The position numbers and the translations under genes are program-made. The notes beneath the pieces were generated by a model. It searched no databases. It saw nothing but the letters and a program-made list of their open reading frames with translations, and was not told the DNA's origin. 64,000 bases of DNA from Halovulum sp039180525 (GTDB lineage Bacteria; Pseudomonadota; Alphaproteobacteria; Rhodobacterales; Rhodobacteraceae), in contig JBCDDF010000002.1 of NCBI GenBank assembly GCA_039180525.1, positions 1 through 64,000 on the forward strand, in the 5' to 3' direction. The number at the start of each line of letters is the position of its first letter. Positions within the stretch are counted from its first letter, which is position 1. This document shows, one piece after another, positions 1 to 7,680 of this stretch.

Positions 1-78
1 GACGTCCGCCGTACGCTCGCCTGCCTCCTGCTCTTTGATGATCTGAATGATCTGCTCGTCGCTGAATCTCGGCTTCAT
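1..78 (-). CDS. IS3-family transposase OrfA, N-terminal fragment cut by window edge
   Basis: Reading leftward from the ATG at 78 gives MKPRFSDEQIIQIIKEQ followed by EAGERTADV. This is the typical start of an IS3-family OrfA, the helix-turn-helix protein that binds the element's ends and is fused to the DDE transposase OrfB by frameshifting. Only 26 codons are present because the window ends at base 1. A good ribosome binding stretch (GAGAGGACTGAGA) lies just upstream of the ATG. Family assignment is secure; activity of the element cannot be judged. Confidence 0.85.
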   Translation of the reverse strand, partial: MKPRFSDEQIIQIIKEQEAGERTADV

Positions 79-141
79 TCTCAGTCCTCTCAGTTGTGAG
101 GACTCTACCATTCCGTGGAGGAGATTCAGGGGCTCAGGTCA
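1..141 (-). mobile_element. IS3-family (IS407-like) insertion sequence, left end, partial
   Basis: The window opens inside an insertion sequence. Read on the minus strand, the sequence starting at 141 begins TGACCTGAGCCCC, which matches from memory the terminal inverted repeat style of IS407-type IS3 elements. The orfA start follows about 60 bases later. The rest of the element lies outside the window, so completeness and target duplication cannot be judged. It marks the left edge of an accessory region. Confidence 0.8.
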
Positions 142-376
142 GCGCCGAACACCGCAAACCGAACAGGATGCTAAATTGTTCTCGGCAAGGCAAATGCAAT
201 GTGAGTACAAACCGGTACGTCATCCCATAGATTTTTGAAATAAAATCATAATCTTCCCCATCCACTAGCGGACGAGCGTGTATACGAAGTTGCCCCGCAG
301 ACTATCACACGGCGTCGCGACATCCGGTAAATTCCACACTGACAGCCAAAGTGATCCAGATCAATGCGTAGGACGC

Positions 377-404
377 CTGCTCATGCGCACATGCGCATAA
401 GCAG
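377..404. promoter_or_regulatory. Candidate ArsR operator, 28-bp dyad
   Basis: Two 14-base arms (377-390 and 391-404) are inverted copies with 12 of 14 positions pairing; the core is ATGCGCAC/ATGCGCAT. The dyad lies 13 bases before the preferred arsR start at 418, as expected for autorepression. It would be coding if the upstream ATG at 364 were used, which argues for the 418 start. The rest of 142-417 holds no gene that I can support. Confidence 0.55.
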
Positions 405-417
405 AAGGATATCCGGA

Positions 418-708
418 ATGATTCTCACGGTGTTGAGTGCGCTCGCCGAACCGACTCGCCTCGGTGCGATGCGCCTGCTCGCGGACGGTGCCGAGCATTG
501 CGTCTGCGAACTGATGGTGAAGCTTGACGCCAGTCAAAGCCGGATGTCGCGGCATATGAAGGTGCTGCGGCAAGCCGGGTTGGTGCTGGATCGGCGTGAC
601 GCACAATGGGTCCGCTATCGTCGAAACCCCGATCTTGCGCCGGAACTCGCCGCGGCGGTCGACGCGATCCTGACTGCGGACGGCGAATTGGAAAGGGAAG
701 CCGCATGA
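418..708 (+). CDS. arsR: ArsR-family As(III)-responsive repressor
   Basis: A 96-residue winged helix-turn-helix repressor expected to leave DNA when arsenite binds. The segment EHCVCEL near residue 22 carries the Cys-Val-Cys pair that forms the As(III) site in E. coli-type ArsR, at the start of the HTH. The recognition helix follows (SQSRMSRHMKVLRQAGLV) and then the beta wing (RRDAQWVRYR). I chose the ATG at 418 rather than 364 because the protein then starts in the usual place (LSALAEPTRL) and the operator-like dyad falls outside the gene. Its TGA overlaps the ATG of the permease at 705, so the two are translationally coupled. Confidence 0.88.
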   Translation: MILTVLSALAEPTRLGAMRLLADGAEHCVCELMVKLDASQSRMSRHMKVLRQAGLVLDRRDAQWVRYRRNPDLAPELAAAVDAILTADGELEREAA

Positions 709-1763
709 CGACGGAGACACATGGCGCCGGCGCCCCTAGACCTGCATCGGATATGAGCTGGTACATCGGCGTCCTGCTGGCGGCGCTGGCGTGGTGGCTG
801 ATCTATGGCCAGTTGATCCCGTTCTCGGAGTGGGCGACGTCCTTGTTGCCGGTAGATCGCCGCAGCCATACGGGAGAAGCACTCGCTTTCTTTATCTATG
901 ATGTACCGAAAGTTTTGCTCCTGCTGACAGGCATCGTCTTCGTGACTGGCGTTCTGAGAAGCTGGTTCAGCCCGGAAAAGACCCGGGCGATCCTTGCCGG
1001 AAAGCGCCAGATCTGGGGCTATCCACTGGCCGCCGCTCTCGGCGTGCTGACGCCCTTCTGTTCTTGCTCGTCGGTGCCGCTGTTCATCGGGTTCGTTTCG
1101 GCAGGAATTCCGCTCGGCGTGACGTTTTCCTTCCTGATCGCTGGGCCGATGGTCGGTCCGGTCGGGCTAGGTCTGCTTTACGGACTTGTCGGCTGGCAGG
1201 TCGCGACGATCTACCTCGTCTTTGGCTTCACGATCGCAACGGTCGCAGGCTTCGTCCTCGGGCGGATGGGATTGGAACGCTATCTGCAGGACTGGGTGCG
1301 TGAGCTGACCGCCGCCCCCGTCGGTGATCCTCCCCAAGAGACACTGACGATGGTTGACCGCCTCAGGATCGGTCTCGAACAGGTCCGCGAGATCGTCGGC
1401 AAGGTCTGGATCTGGGTGCTCGTCGGAATCGGGATCGGCGCGGCCATCCATGGCTACGTTCCAGAGGAAATGATGCTTCGGATCATGGGCAGCGAGGCCT
1501 GGTGGTCGGTGCCCGCCGCCGTGGCCGTGGGCGTGCCGATGTACACAAACGCGGCCGGGGTCATTCCGATCGTCGAGGCGCTCCTCGGCAAGGGAGCCGC
1601 CCTCGGTACGACTCTGGCCTTCATGATGTCGGTGATCGCGCTGTCGCTGCCGGAGATGATCATTCTCAAGCAAGTCCTGACCTACCGGTTGATCGCGATC
1701 TTCATTGCCGTCGTGGCCGCGGGCATCCTCGCGACCGGCTTTCTCTTCAACTTCCTGTTGTGA
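705..1763 (+). CDS. arsP: ArsP-type permease (organoarsenical efflux family, DUF318)
   Basis: A polytopic inner-membrane protein of 352 residues in the permease family that includes ArsP, which exports trivalent organoarsenicals such as methylarsenite. About eight hydrophobic segments are visible. The family signature TPFCSCSSVPLF, with its cysteines, is near residue 120, and a related second half (VPMYTNAAGVIPIVEALLGKG) is present, as in this internally duplicated family. The start at 705 overlaps the arsR stop (ATGA); a longer reading frame from 606 is only arsR read out of frame. The neighbours (arsR, thioredoxin-like protein, MBL protein) form a recurrent alphaproteobacterial arsenic cassette. 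Substrate preference is inferred from family and context. Confidence 0.85.
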   Translation: MTTETHGAGAPRPASDMSWYIGVLLAALAWWLIYGQLIPFSEWATSLLPVDRRSHTGEALAFFIYDVPKVLLLLTGIVFVTGVLRSWFSPEKTRAILAGKRQIWGYPLAAALGVLTPFCSCSSVPLFIGFVSAGIPLGVTFSFLIAGPMVGPVGLGLLYGLVGWQVATIYLVFGFTIATVAGFVLGRMGLERYLQDWVRELTAAPVGDPPQETLTMVDRLRIGLEQVREIVGKVWIWVLVGIGIGAAIHGYVPEEMMLRIMGSEAWWSVPAAVAVGVPMYTNAAGVIPIVEALLGKGAALGTTLAFMMSVIALSLPEMIILKQVLTYRLIAIFIAVVAAGILATGFLFNFLL

Positions 1764-1805
1764 GCGCCCCTCCCGGGCGACCCATTTCTCTGAAAGGACA
1801 TCCCA

Positions 1806-2042
1806 ATGAAATCCGTGAAGGTCTTCGGCCCCGGCTGCCAGCGATGCGAAACCACTGCCGTCATGGTGAAAGACGCCGCCGCAAGACTCGGCGTTGATGT
1901 CGACGTCGAAAAGGTCACCGATGCGAAATCCATCGCCATGGCGGGCGTCATGTCAACGCCGGGGATCGCCGTCGATGGAAAGCTGGTTCATGCCGGCGGC
2001 CTGCCCGATGTCGGGAAACTCGAAGGCTGGCTGTTGGCATGA
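1806..2042 (+). CDS. Small thioredoxin-fold protein (redox-active disulfide protein 2 type)
   Basis: A 78-residue single-domain thioredoxin-like protein. The active-site motif CQRC sits at residues 11-14 after the first beta strand (KVFGPG), and the conserved cis-proline loop (STPGIAVDGKLVH) is near residue 52. Such minimal thioredoxins often accompany arsP and arsR genes and probably supply reductant or relay a thiol. A ribosome binding stretch (GAAAGGACATCCC) precedes the ATG. The stop overlaps the start of the next gene at 2039, so it is part of the arsR-arsP operon. The exact partner is unknown. Confidence 0.85.
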   Translation: MKSVKVFGPGCQRCETTAVMVKDAAARLGVDVDVEKVTDAKSIAMAGVMSTPGIAVDGKLVHAGGLPDVGKLEGWLLA

Positions 2043-2950
2043 TCCGCACCGTCATCATCGCCGCGGCCCTGATCGGTCCCAGCCTCGCCGTCGCGCAGGA
2101 TCTCGAGGTGCAGCCGGTCACGGAAGGTGTCTGGGCCATCGTCGGCGAAAAGGAGCAGCGCAGCCCCGAGAACCTGGGGAACAATGCGACCTTCGGGGTT
2201 GTCGTGACGGGGGACGGCGCCGTCCTGATCGATCCGGGCGGGTCGTGGAACGGGGCCGAGGCTCTGCATGCGGCCATCCGCACCGTGACGGACCAGCCGG
2301 TCGTCACCGTCATCGATACCGGCGGGCAGGATCACCGGTGGCTCGGAAACGGCTACTGGCAGTCGCAGGGGGCGATCGTCATTGCGTCCGAGGATGCAGT
2401 CGCGGACCAGCGTGCGCGCGGATCGATGCAGATGACGGCCCTGTCTCAGCTCATCGGCCCTGCGCTCGACGGGACGGAGCCATCCCACGCCGATGTGACG
2501 TTCGATGGCGACCATACGCTGGAGATCGGCAGGCTGACATTGCAGATCGTGCATCCGGGCGCCGCCCATACGCCGGGTGACAGCTTCGTGTGGGTTCCGG
2601 ACCGCGATGTCGTGTTCACCGGGGACATCGTCTATGTGGAGCGTATTCTCGGTGTCGGGGACCAAAGCTCAATCACCGAATGGCCGGCCGCCTTCGAGGC
2701 CATCGCGGCGACCGGCGCGACGCATGTCGTTCCGGGCCACGGCCACGCGACGACCCTTCAACGGGCCCGCGCAGACACTTACGACTACCTCATGAATCTC
2801 CGGGCGCAGATAGGAGCCTTGCTGGACGCCGGTGGCGACATCATGGACGCCCCTGCGGTCGATCAGTCCGCGTTCGCCTATCTCGAGCAATTCGAGGCCT
2901 TGGCCGGGCGCAACGCCCAAACGGCGTTCCAGCAGATGGAGTGGGAGTGA
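2039..2950 (+). CDS. Secreted MBL-fold hydrolase with degenerate metal motif
   Basis: A 303-residue metallo-beta-lactamase-fold protein with a clear signal peptide (residues 1-20, ending AVAQ), so it acts in the periplasm. The later metal ligands are present: HTPGD near 181, TGD near 198 and GHGH near 236. The first metal motif, normally HxHxDH, reads TGGQDH near residue 100, so the first two histidines are missing while Asp and His remain. The protein resembles SoxH-like and quinoprotein-relay hydrolases in layout. It overlaps the thioredoxin gene and closes the first arsenic operon. No specific substrate can be named; a mononuclear or non-hydrolytic site is possible. Confidence 0.75.
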   Translation: MIRTVIIAAALIGPSLAVAQDLEVQPVTEGVWAIVGEKEQRSPENLGNNATFGVVVTGDGAVLIDPGGSWNGAEALHAAIRTVTDQPVVTVIDTGGQDHRWLGNGYWQSQGAIVIASEDAVADQRARGSMQMTALSQLIGPALDGTEPSHADVTFDGDHTLEIGRLTLQIVHPGAAHTPGDSFVWVPDRDVVFTGDIVYVERILGVGDQSSITEWPAAFEAIAATGATHVVPGHGHATTLQRARADTYDYLMNLRAQIGALLDAGGDIMDAPAVDQSAFAYLEQFEALAGRNAQTAFQQMEWE

Positions 2951-3007
2951 CGTTGGGAAATCGGCCGCCATCCCGTACGCGCGGTCAGCGGGCTGACAGG
3001 TCCGCCA

Positions 3008-3355
3008 TCAGGTCGAGCCGCGTTCTACCTCCGCATCCAGCAGCGTCAGGATATCCTTGCAATTCTGGACTTTCCCACCGCAGCAATCCGACAGAAGAAA
3101 TCCGACGAGGCTGTTAATGGCATCCAGCCTTGCCGCATATCGGATCTCGCGTTGATGACGTGTGCCGGTTAGCAGCCCTGCGCGTTTGAGAACCGACAGG
3201 TGTCCGGAAAGCGTAGAAGGTTTCGCGTCCAGCCGCTCTGCGATTGTCAGCGCAGGAACGCCGTCCGGGGCGTGCTGCACGAGTAGCTTGAACACGGACA
3301 ACCGGGTCGGATGCGCCAGTGCCGCGAATGCGTCTATCGCAGAGTCCTGATCCAT
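3008..3355 (-). CDS. arsR: ArsR-family repressor, C-terminal cysteine type
   Basis: A 115-residue winged helix-turn-helix repressor. The HTH is around residues 36-60 (IAERLDAKPSTLSGHLSVLKR). It lacks the CVC pair of the other ArsR; instead it has cysteines at about 91, 92 and 99 (SDCCGGKVQNC), resembling the C-terminal As(III) site of the Acidithiobacillus-type ArsR branch. It is divergent from the six-gene operon starting at 3448. One of two matching inverted repeats overlaps its start codon, so it very probably represses both itself and that operon. Confidence 0.87.
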   Translation of the reverse strand: MDQDSAIDAFAALAHPTRLSVFKLLVQHAPDGVPALTIAERLDAKPSTLSGHLSVLKRAGLLTGTRHQREIRYAARLDAINSLVGFLLSDCCGGKVQNCKDILTLLDAEVERGST

Positions 3356-3377
3356 AATTCGTCAATGCCCGAATTAT
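3354..3377. promoter_or_regulatory. Candidate ArsR operator 1 (8-8-8 inverted repeat)
   Basis: ATAATTCG (3354-3361) and CGAATTAT (3370-3377) are perfect inverted copies separated by eight bases. The repeat overlaps the start codon of the minus-strand arsR. A second site with the same architecture lies at 3417-3440. Confidence 0.6.
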
Positions 3378-3416
3378 CGAAGCTTGACCAGTGGGTGACG
3401 ATCCCGTAGCCCGGAG

Positions 3417-3440
3417 TCAATTCGGAAAAACCCGAAATGA
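3417..3440. promoter_or_regulatory. Candidate ArsR operator 2 (8-8-8 inverted repeat)
   Basis: TCAATTCG (3417-3424) and CGAAATGA (3433-3440) form an inverted repeat with one mismatch and an eight-base spacer. It shares the core AATTCG-N8-CGAA with operator 1. Its centre is 63 bases from that of operator 1, close to six helical turns. It abuts the ribosome binding site (GAGGGG, 3439-3444) of the deacylase gene. Confidence 0.6.
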
Positions 3441-3447
3441 GGGGCGA

Positions 3448-4449
3448 ATGACCGGTACGCTGATCACATCCGAGGTTGATTTCGACGTCGAAGGGAAACA
3501 GGCGGGCTATCTCCGCGTACCGCACTCCACTCATCGATCCGCCTATGGCTGGATCCCAGTTCCGATCACAGTCATTCGCAACGGGGACGGACCGACGCTC
3601 GTGGTTTCGGCCGGAGTTCACGGCGACGAATACGAAGGGCAGATCGCCGTCGCGACCCTTGCGCGCGAGCTGGACGTGGCTGACGTCCGTGGCCGCCTGA
3701 TCCTGCTGCCGATGGTGAACTTCCCGGCCGCCGAGGCCGGCCGCCGTGTCTCGCCGTTGGACGACGGCAATCTGAACCGCCTCTATCCCGGCGACCCGAA
3801 GGGTTCGCCGTCCGAGATGATCGCCCATTATCACGAAGAGGTCATTCTGCCCCTGGCGGACTACGCCGTCGATCTCCATTCGGGCGGCACATCGTTGATC
3901 TATCCTCCGACGCTGTTGCGTGGACCGGCGCATTCGCCGGAGGAAGAGGCCGGGCTTGCCATGCTGACCGAAGCCTTCGATCTGCCCTATGCCTGGGTCT
4001 TCACCGGCGGCGGTGGGCGCGACAGCACCGCACGAACGGCGATGGGCGCGGCCAACCGCAAAGGCGTGATCAACGTGATGGCCGAGCTTGGCGGCGCAGG
4101 GTGCGTGACGCCGGAGGTGCTGCGGCAAACCGAGCGCGGGCTGCGCCGCATCTTGCACGCCCTTGGGATGTTGCCGGACCACACCCCGGACGCCGCCCGA
4201 GGGACACGCGAGCTTCATGCACTGGGATCAGTCTATTCCGATGGGGCCGGCGTGTTCGAGCCGCTGAAGATTATCGGCGAAGATGTTGCGGAAAACGAAA
4301 CCGTGGCGCTGATCCACCATCCCGAAACGCCCGGCCTTAAACCGGACGCTGTCACCTCGCCCTATGGAGGTCTCGTCCTGGCGATGCGGGCCATGGCGCA
4401 GGTTCGGCGAGGCGATGCGCTCTATCAGATAGCGACGGATGCGGTCTGA
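3448..4449 (+). CDS. M14-like N-acyl amino acid deacylase, DoeB/EutE-like
   Basis: A 333-residue zinc deacylase of the succinylglutamate desuccinylase/aspartoacylase family. The zinc ligands appear as HGDEYEG near residue 60 (H and E) and DLHSGG near 150. The N-terminal stretch (VDFDVEGKQAGYLRVPHS) and overall length match DoeB/EutE, the N-acetyl-diaminobutyrate deacetylase of ectoine breakdown, but no other ectoine transport or DoeA gene is nearby. The ATG at 3448 has a strong GAGGGG site; the GTG at 3391 would run through the operator region. It is the first gene of an operon whose later members are aqpS, arsC and arsH. The acylated substrate is unknown, and the arsenic context is unusual. 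Confidence 0.78.
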   Translation: MTGTLITSEVDFDVEGKQAGYLRVPHSTHRSAYGWIPVPITVIRNGDGPTLVVSAGVHGDEYEGQIAVATLARELDVADVRGRLILLPMVNFPAAEAGRRVSPLDDGNLNRLYPGDPKGSPSEMIAHYHEEVILPLADYAVDLHSGGTSLIYPPTLLRGPAHSPEEEAGLAMLTEAFDLPYAWVFTGGGGRDSTARTAMGAANRKGVINVMAELGGAGCVTPEVLRQTERGLRRILHALGMLPDHTPDAARGTRELHALGSVYSDGAGVFEPLKIIGEDVAENETVALIHHPETPGLKPDAVTSPYGGLVLAMRAMAQVRRGDALYQIATDAV

Positions 4450-4450
4450 A

Positions 4451-5428
4451 ATGAAGAACTATGCGGTTTCCTTCGACGACATACGTGCCGCGGCCTCCGC
4501 GCTCGAAGGTGTGTTTATCCGAACGCCCCTGCTGGAAAACCCGGATGTGAACGACTTGCTCGGTGGCCGATTACTGCTGAAGGCCGAGAACCTCCAGCGC
4601 ACGGGCGCCTTCAAGATCCGTGGGGCCTATCACCGGATGCTCGGTCTCACAGCCGAGGAACGGGGGCGCGGCGCGGTGACGTATTCATCGGGCAACCATG
4701 CGTTGGGGCTCGCGCGTGCGGCTCAGATCCTCGGATCCTCCGCAGTGATCGTCATGCCCTCGGACGCACCCGCGGCCAAGAAGGCGGCCGTTCGGGACAT
4801 GGGGGCCGAGATCGTCCCCTACGACCGCGACACGGAAAACAGCGCGGATGTGGTCGCCCGCATTATGGCCGAGACCGGCCGGATCGAGGTGCCTCCAAGC
4901 GCACATCCTGAGGTCCTAGCCGGCGCGGGCACGGCGGCGCTCGAGGTGCTGGAAGACGCAGGCGAGCCGCTCGACGCGGTTCTGGTGCCATGCGGGGGCG
5001 GCGGGCTGACGGCGGCAACCGCCTCGCTGATGGCTGAGGCTGCACCCGGAACGCAGGTTTTTGCGGCAGAGCCGGCGCTGTTCGACGACACAAGCAGGTC
5101 GCTTGAGGAAGGGCGTCGTGTCGCCAACCCGAAGGGCCGCCGAACCATCTGCGATGCCATCATGACGCCGATCCCGGGCGAACTGACCTTTTCGATCAAT
5201 CGCGATCTGCTGGCGGGCGGGGTCACGGCCACGGATGCAGAGGTCCGCCACGCGATGCGGTTCGCCTACGACCATTTTCGGATCGTCACGGAGCCTGGGG
5301 CCGCGGTCGGTCTTGCGGCGATCCTGAACGGCCAAGTGCCCATCGCCGGACGCACCGTCGCGACTGTCATCACCGGCGGCAACATCGATTTTGCGCGTTT
5401 TGCGGCGCTTCTGGAGGACGAGGAATGA
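4451..5428 (+). CDS. EutB-like PLP-dependent threonine dehydratase family enzyme
   Basis: A 325-residue fold-type II PLP enzyme. The PLP lysine lies in GAFKIRGAYHRM near residue 51; SSGNHALGLARAAQ near 80 and the glycine-rich phosphate loop PCGGGGLTAATA near 180 are also present. It lacks the C-terminal regulatory domain of biosynthetic threonine deaminase. Family members catalyse beta-elimination or dehydration with ammonia loss, and its best-known neighbour pairing is EutB with the EutE/DoeB deacylase in hydroxyectoine use, matching the preceding gene. It starts one base after the deacylase stop and overlaps the aquaporin start. The exact substrate cannot be read from the sequence. Confidence 0.75.
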   Translation: MKNYAVSFDDIRAAASALEGVFIRTPLLENPDVNDLLGGRLLLKAENLQRTGAFKIRGAYHRMLGLTAEERGRGAVTYSSGNHALGLARAAQILGSSAVIVMPSDAPAAKKAAVRDMGAEIVPYDRDTENSADVVARIMAETGRIEVPPSAHPEVLAGAGTAALEVLEDAGEPLDAVLVPCGGGGLTAATASLMAEAAPGTQVFAAEPALFDDTSRSLEEGRRVANPKGRRTICDAIMTPIPGELTFSINRDLLAGGVTATDAEVRHAMRFAYDHFRIVTEPGAAVGLAAILNGQVPIAGRTVATVITGGNIDFARFAALLEDEE

Positions 5429-6090
5429 CACTGGATCGCCGGTTGATGGCCGAATGTCTTGGCACGTTTTCTCTGCTCGCGACGGTGGTCGGATCGGGCA
5501 TCATGGCCGAGCGGCTCGCAGGCGGGAACGTGGCTGTCGCGCTCCTGGGAAACACGATCCCGACAGGCGCAATTCTTGTCGTATTGATCACCGTCTTTGG
5601 TCCGATTTCGGGAGCGCATTTCAACCCTGCGGTGACCCTCAGCTTTGTGATGCAGCGCGAAATCGCTCCGCGCGATGCGGGGCTTTATGTCGTTGCCCAA
5701 GTATCCGGTGGTATCGTCGGTGTTCTGGCCGCGCATGTGATGTTCGAGCATCCGCTGATCGACCCCTCCACGACCCCGCGCACCGGGATCGGTCAATGGG
5801 CCGGCGAGTTCGTTGCGACCTTCGGGCTGATTGGCACGATTCTCGCGTGCCTCAAGGCGAGACCGCAGGCGGTGCCCATGGCGGTGGGCCTCTACATCAC
5901 GGCGGCCTACTGGTTCACGTCCTCCACCTCTTTCGCCAATCCGGCGGTGACCATCGCACGAGGTTTCTCGAACACCTTCGCTGGGATCGCCCCCACCGAC
6001 GTGGCCGCCTTCATCGCGGTGCAGCTGATCGCGGCGGTTCTCGCCACGTGGTTCTTCCGGTGGATGCTGGAGGAGTCGAAAGATGGCTGA
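5425..6090 (+). CDS. aqpS: Aquaglyceroporin, arsenite channel AqpS-like
   Basis: A 221-residue major intrinsic protein with six membrane segments and both pore motifs intact (HFNPAVT near 65 and FANPAVTIAR near 173). In Sinorhizobium meliloti AqpS takes the place of an arsenite pump: arsenate reduced by ArsC leaves as arsenite down its gradient. The same logic fits here because arsC and arsH follow in the operon and no ArsB or Acr3 gene is present. Start and stop overlap both neighbours by 4-8 bases, so it is translationally embedded. Role is inferred from family and context. Confidence 0.88.
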   Translation: MTLDRRLMAECLGTFSLLATVVGSGIMAERLAGGNVAVALLGNTIPTGAILVVLITVFGPISGAHFNPAVTLSFVMQREIAPRDAGLYVVAQVSGGIVGVLAAHVMFEHPLIDPSTTPRTGIGQWAGEFVATFGLIGTILACLKARPQAVPMAVGLYITAAYWFTSSTSFANPAVTIARGFSNTFAGIAPTDVAAFIAVQLIAAVLATWFFRWMLEESKDG

Positions 6091-7261
6091 GTTCGATTTC
6101 GACGAAGAGATTGACCGCCGGGTCGTTCCGGCGCTCAAGCATCATCGGCTTGTGCTAGGTGCGGACGGGATGGACCTGTTTCCCGCCAGCGTGGCCGACA
6201 TGGACTTCCGCGTTGCGCCTTGCATCACTGATGCGATCGTTGCGCGGGCTATGCATGGCGTCTTTGGCTACGAGACCGTCCCCGACGGGTTGATCCCTGC
6301 GCTCACAGGCTGGCTGGAAAATAGGCACGGATGGAAGGTCGACCCGTCCCATATCCTGCGTGCGCCAAACGTCCTGAACGCATTGGCAATGGCTACCAAC
6401 GCGTTCACGGAGCCGGGCGACGGGATTATCGTGCAGCCGCCGGTTTTTTTCGATTTCGCCGACATCATCGCGGAAAACGGACGGCAGATGGTCGAGAACC
6501 CACTGATCCTGCAGGACGGCCGATACGAGATGGATTTCGACGCGCTGGAACGCGTCGCTCGCGACCCGCGAACTCGAATGATCTTCCTGTGCAATCCGCA
6601 CAACCCCGTGGGCCGGGTCTGGAGCGCCGAGGAACTCGCACGCGTGGGCGCGATCTGCCGCCGCCATGGTGTGCTGGTGGTGTCCGATGAAATCCACGGT
6701 GACATCACCTTCCCGGGTCACTCCTACACGCCATTCGCTTCGATTTCGTCCGACGATGCCCTCAACTCCATCACCTGCCTGTCGCCGGCAAAGAGCTTCA
6801 ACATCGCCGCCTGTTGCTCTGCGTTCACGGTTGTTCCCGACGAGACCCGCAGACAGGCCTTTCACACCGAGAACAGCCGGCTGACCGTCAACAAGAACAA
6901 CGCGTTTGCCTCGGTCGCGATGCAGGCCGCCTATGCCGAGGGCGCGTCATGGCTCGACGCGGTGCTGGTGTATCTGTGGGGTAATCTGGATCTTGTTCGC
7001 CACCGCCTCGCTAAAATCCCGGGGATCACCCTGATCGAACCTGAAGGAACATTCCTGCTCTGGATCGACTTCCGCGGTCTCGGGCTCGAACCCGACGATC
7101 TGACCGCGTTTCTCACAAAGCAAGCTGACTGGGCCATTAACCGTGGGATCGCGTTTGGTCCACAAGGCGCGGGCTTTGGCCGGTTGAACATCGCTTGTCC
7201 GCGCAAGCGCCTGGCGACGGCGCTTGACCAGCTGGCCGCAGCAACGAAGGCCCGCTCATGA
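6083..7261 (+). CDS. MalY/PatB-type cysteine-S-conjugate beta-lyase or aminotransferase
   Basis: A 392-residue fold-type I PLP enzyme. Seen in order: the substrate-face motif SVADMDFRV near 37, VQPPVFFDF near 118, CNPHNPVGRVW near 172, the PLP Asp in VSDEIHGDI near 202, and the PLP lysine in SPAKSFNIA near 236. These are the hallmarks of MalY/PatB, which cleave C-S bonds of cystathionine-like thioethers to a thiol, pyruvate and ammonia. It sits between the arsenite channel and arsC with overlapping codons. With the deacylase it could form a deacetylation plus C-S cleavage route for N-acylated cysteine conjugates; that link is inference. Confidence 0.82.
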   Translation: MAEFDFDEEIDRRVVPALKHHRLVLGADGMDLFPASVADMDFRVAPCITDAIVARAMHGVFGYETVPDGLIPALTGWLENRHGWKVDPSHILRAPNVLNALAMATNAFTEPGDGIIVQPPVFFDFADIIAENGRQMVENPLILQDGRYEMDFDALERVARDPRTRMIFLCNPHNPVGRVWSAEELARVGAICRRHGVLVVSDEIHGDITFPGHSYTPFASISSDDALNSITCLSPAKSFNIAACCSAFTVVPDETRRQAFHTENSRLTVNKNNAFASVAMQAAYAEGASWLDAVLVYLWGNLDLVRHRLAKIPGITLIEPEGTFLLWIDFRGLGLEPDDLTAFLTKQADWAINRGIAFGPQGAGFGRLNIACPRKRLATALDQLAAATKARS

Positions 7262-7680
7262 CCATTGTCATTCACCACAACCCCGACTGCGGCACGTCGC
7301 GCAATGTCCTTTCGATCATCCGGGCATCCGGCGTGGAGCCTGTGGTGATCGAATACTTGCAGACCGGCTGGACGCGACCGCAGCTCCATGGGCTGTTTGC
7401 TGCCGCCAACCTGACGCCTCGCAGCGCGCTACGGACTACGAAATCACCGGCAGAAGCGCTTGGACTGCTGGACCCAGCGGTTCCCGATGAGGCCCTACTG
7501 GACGCGATGATCGGCCATCCCATACTGGTCAACCGGCCAATTGTGTGTAGCCCGAAAGGCGTACGGCTCTGCCGGCCCTCGGAAACCGTACTCGACCTGC
7601 TCGAAACCATGCCTCCCGGAACGCTTTACAAAGAAGACGGCCAGATGATCCTGAACGAACATGGAGACCGTGTTGACTGA
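7258..7680 (+). CDS. arsC: Glutaredoxin-coupled arsenate reductase ArsC
   Basis: A 140-residue ArsC of the glutaredoxin-dependent (E. coli R773) class. The catalytic cysteine lies in HHNPDCGTSRN at residue 11, and the supporting arginines are in LRTTKSP near 60, NRPIV near 94 and VRLCRP near 104. It reduces arsenate to arsenite in the cytoplasm. It overlaps the MalY-like gene by four bases and arsH by 20 bases. No truncation is seen. Confidence 0.9.
   Translation: MTIVIHHNPDCGTSRNVLSIIRASGVEPVVIEYLQTGWTRPQLHGLFAAANLTPRSALRTTKSPAEALGLLDPAVPDEALLDAMIGHPILVNRPIVCSPKGVRLCRPSETVLDLLETMPPGTLYKEDGQMILNEHGDRVD

Noticed and set aside
606..704. N-terminal extension of the arsP reading frame (start at 606)
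   Set aside because: It overlaps arsR in another frame, is Arg- and Gly-rich, and the ATG at 705 overlaps the arsR stop in the usual ATGA fashion.
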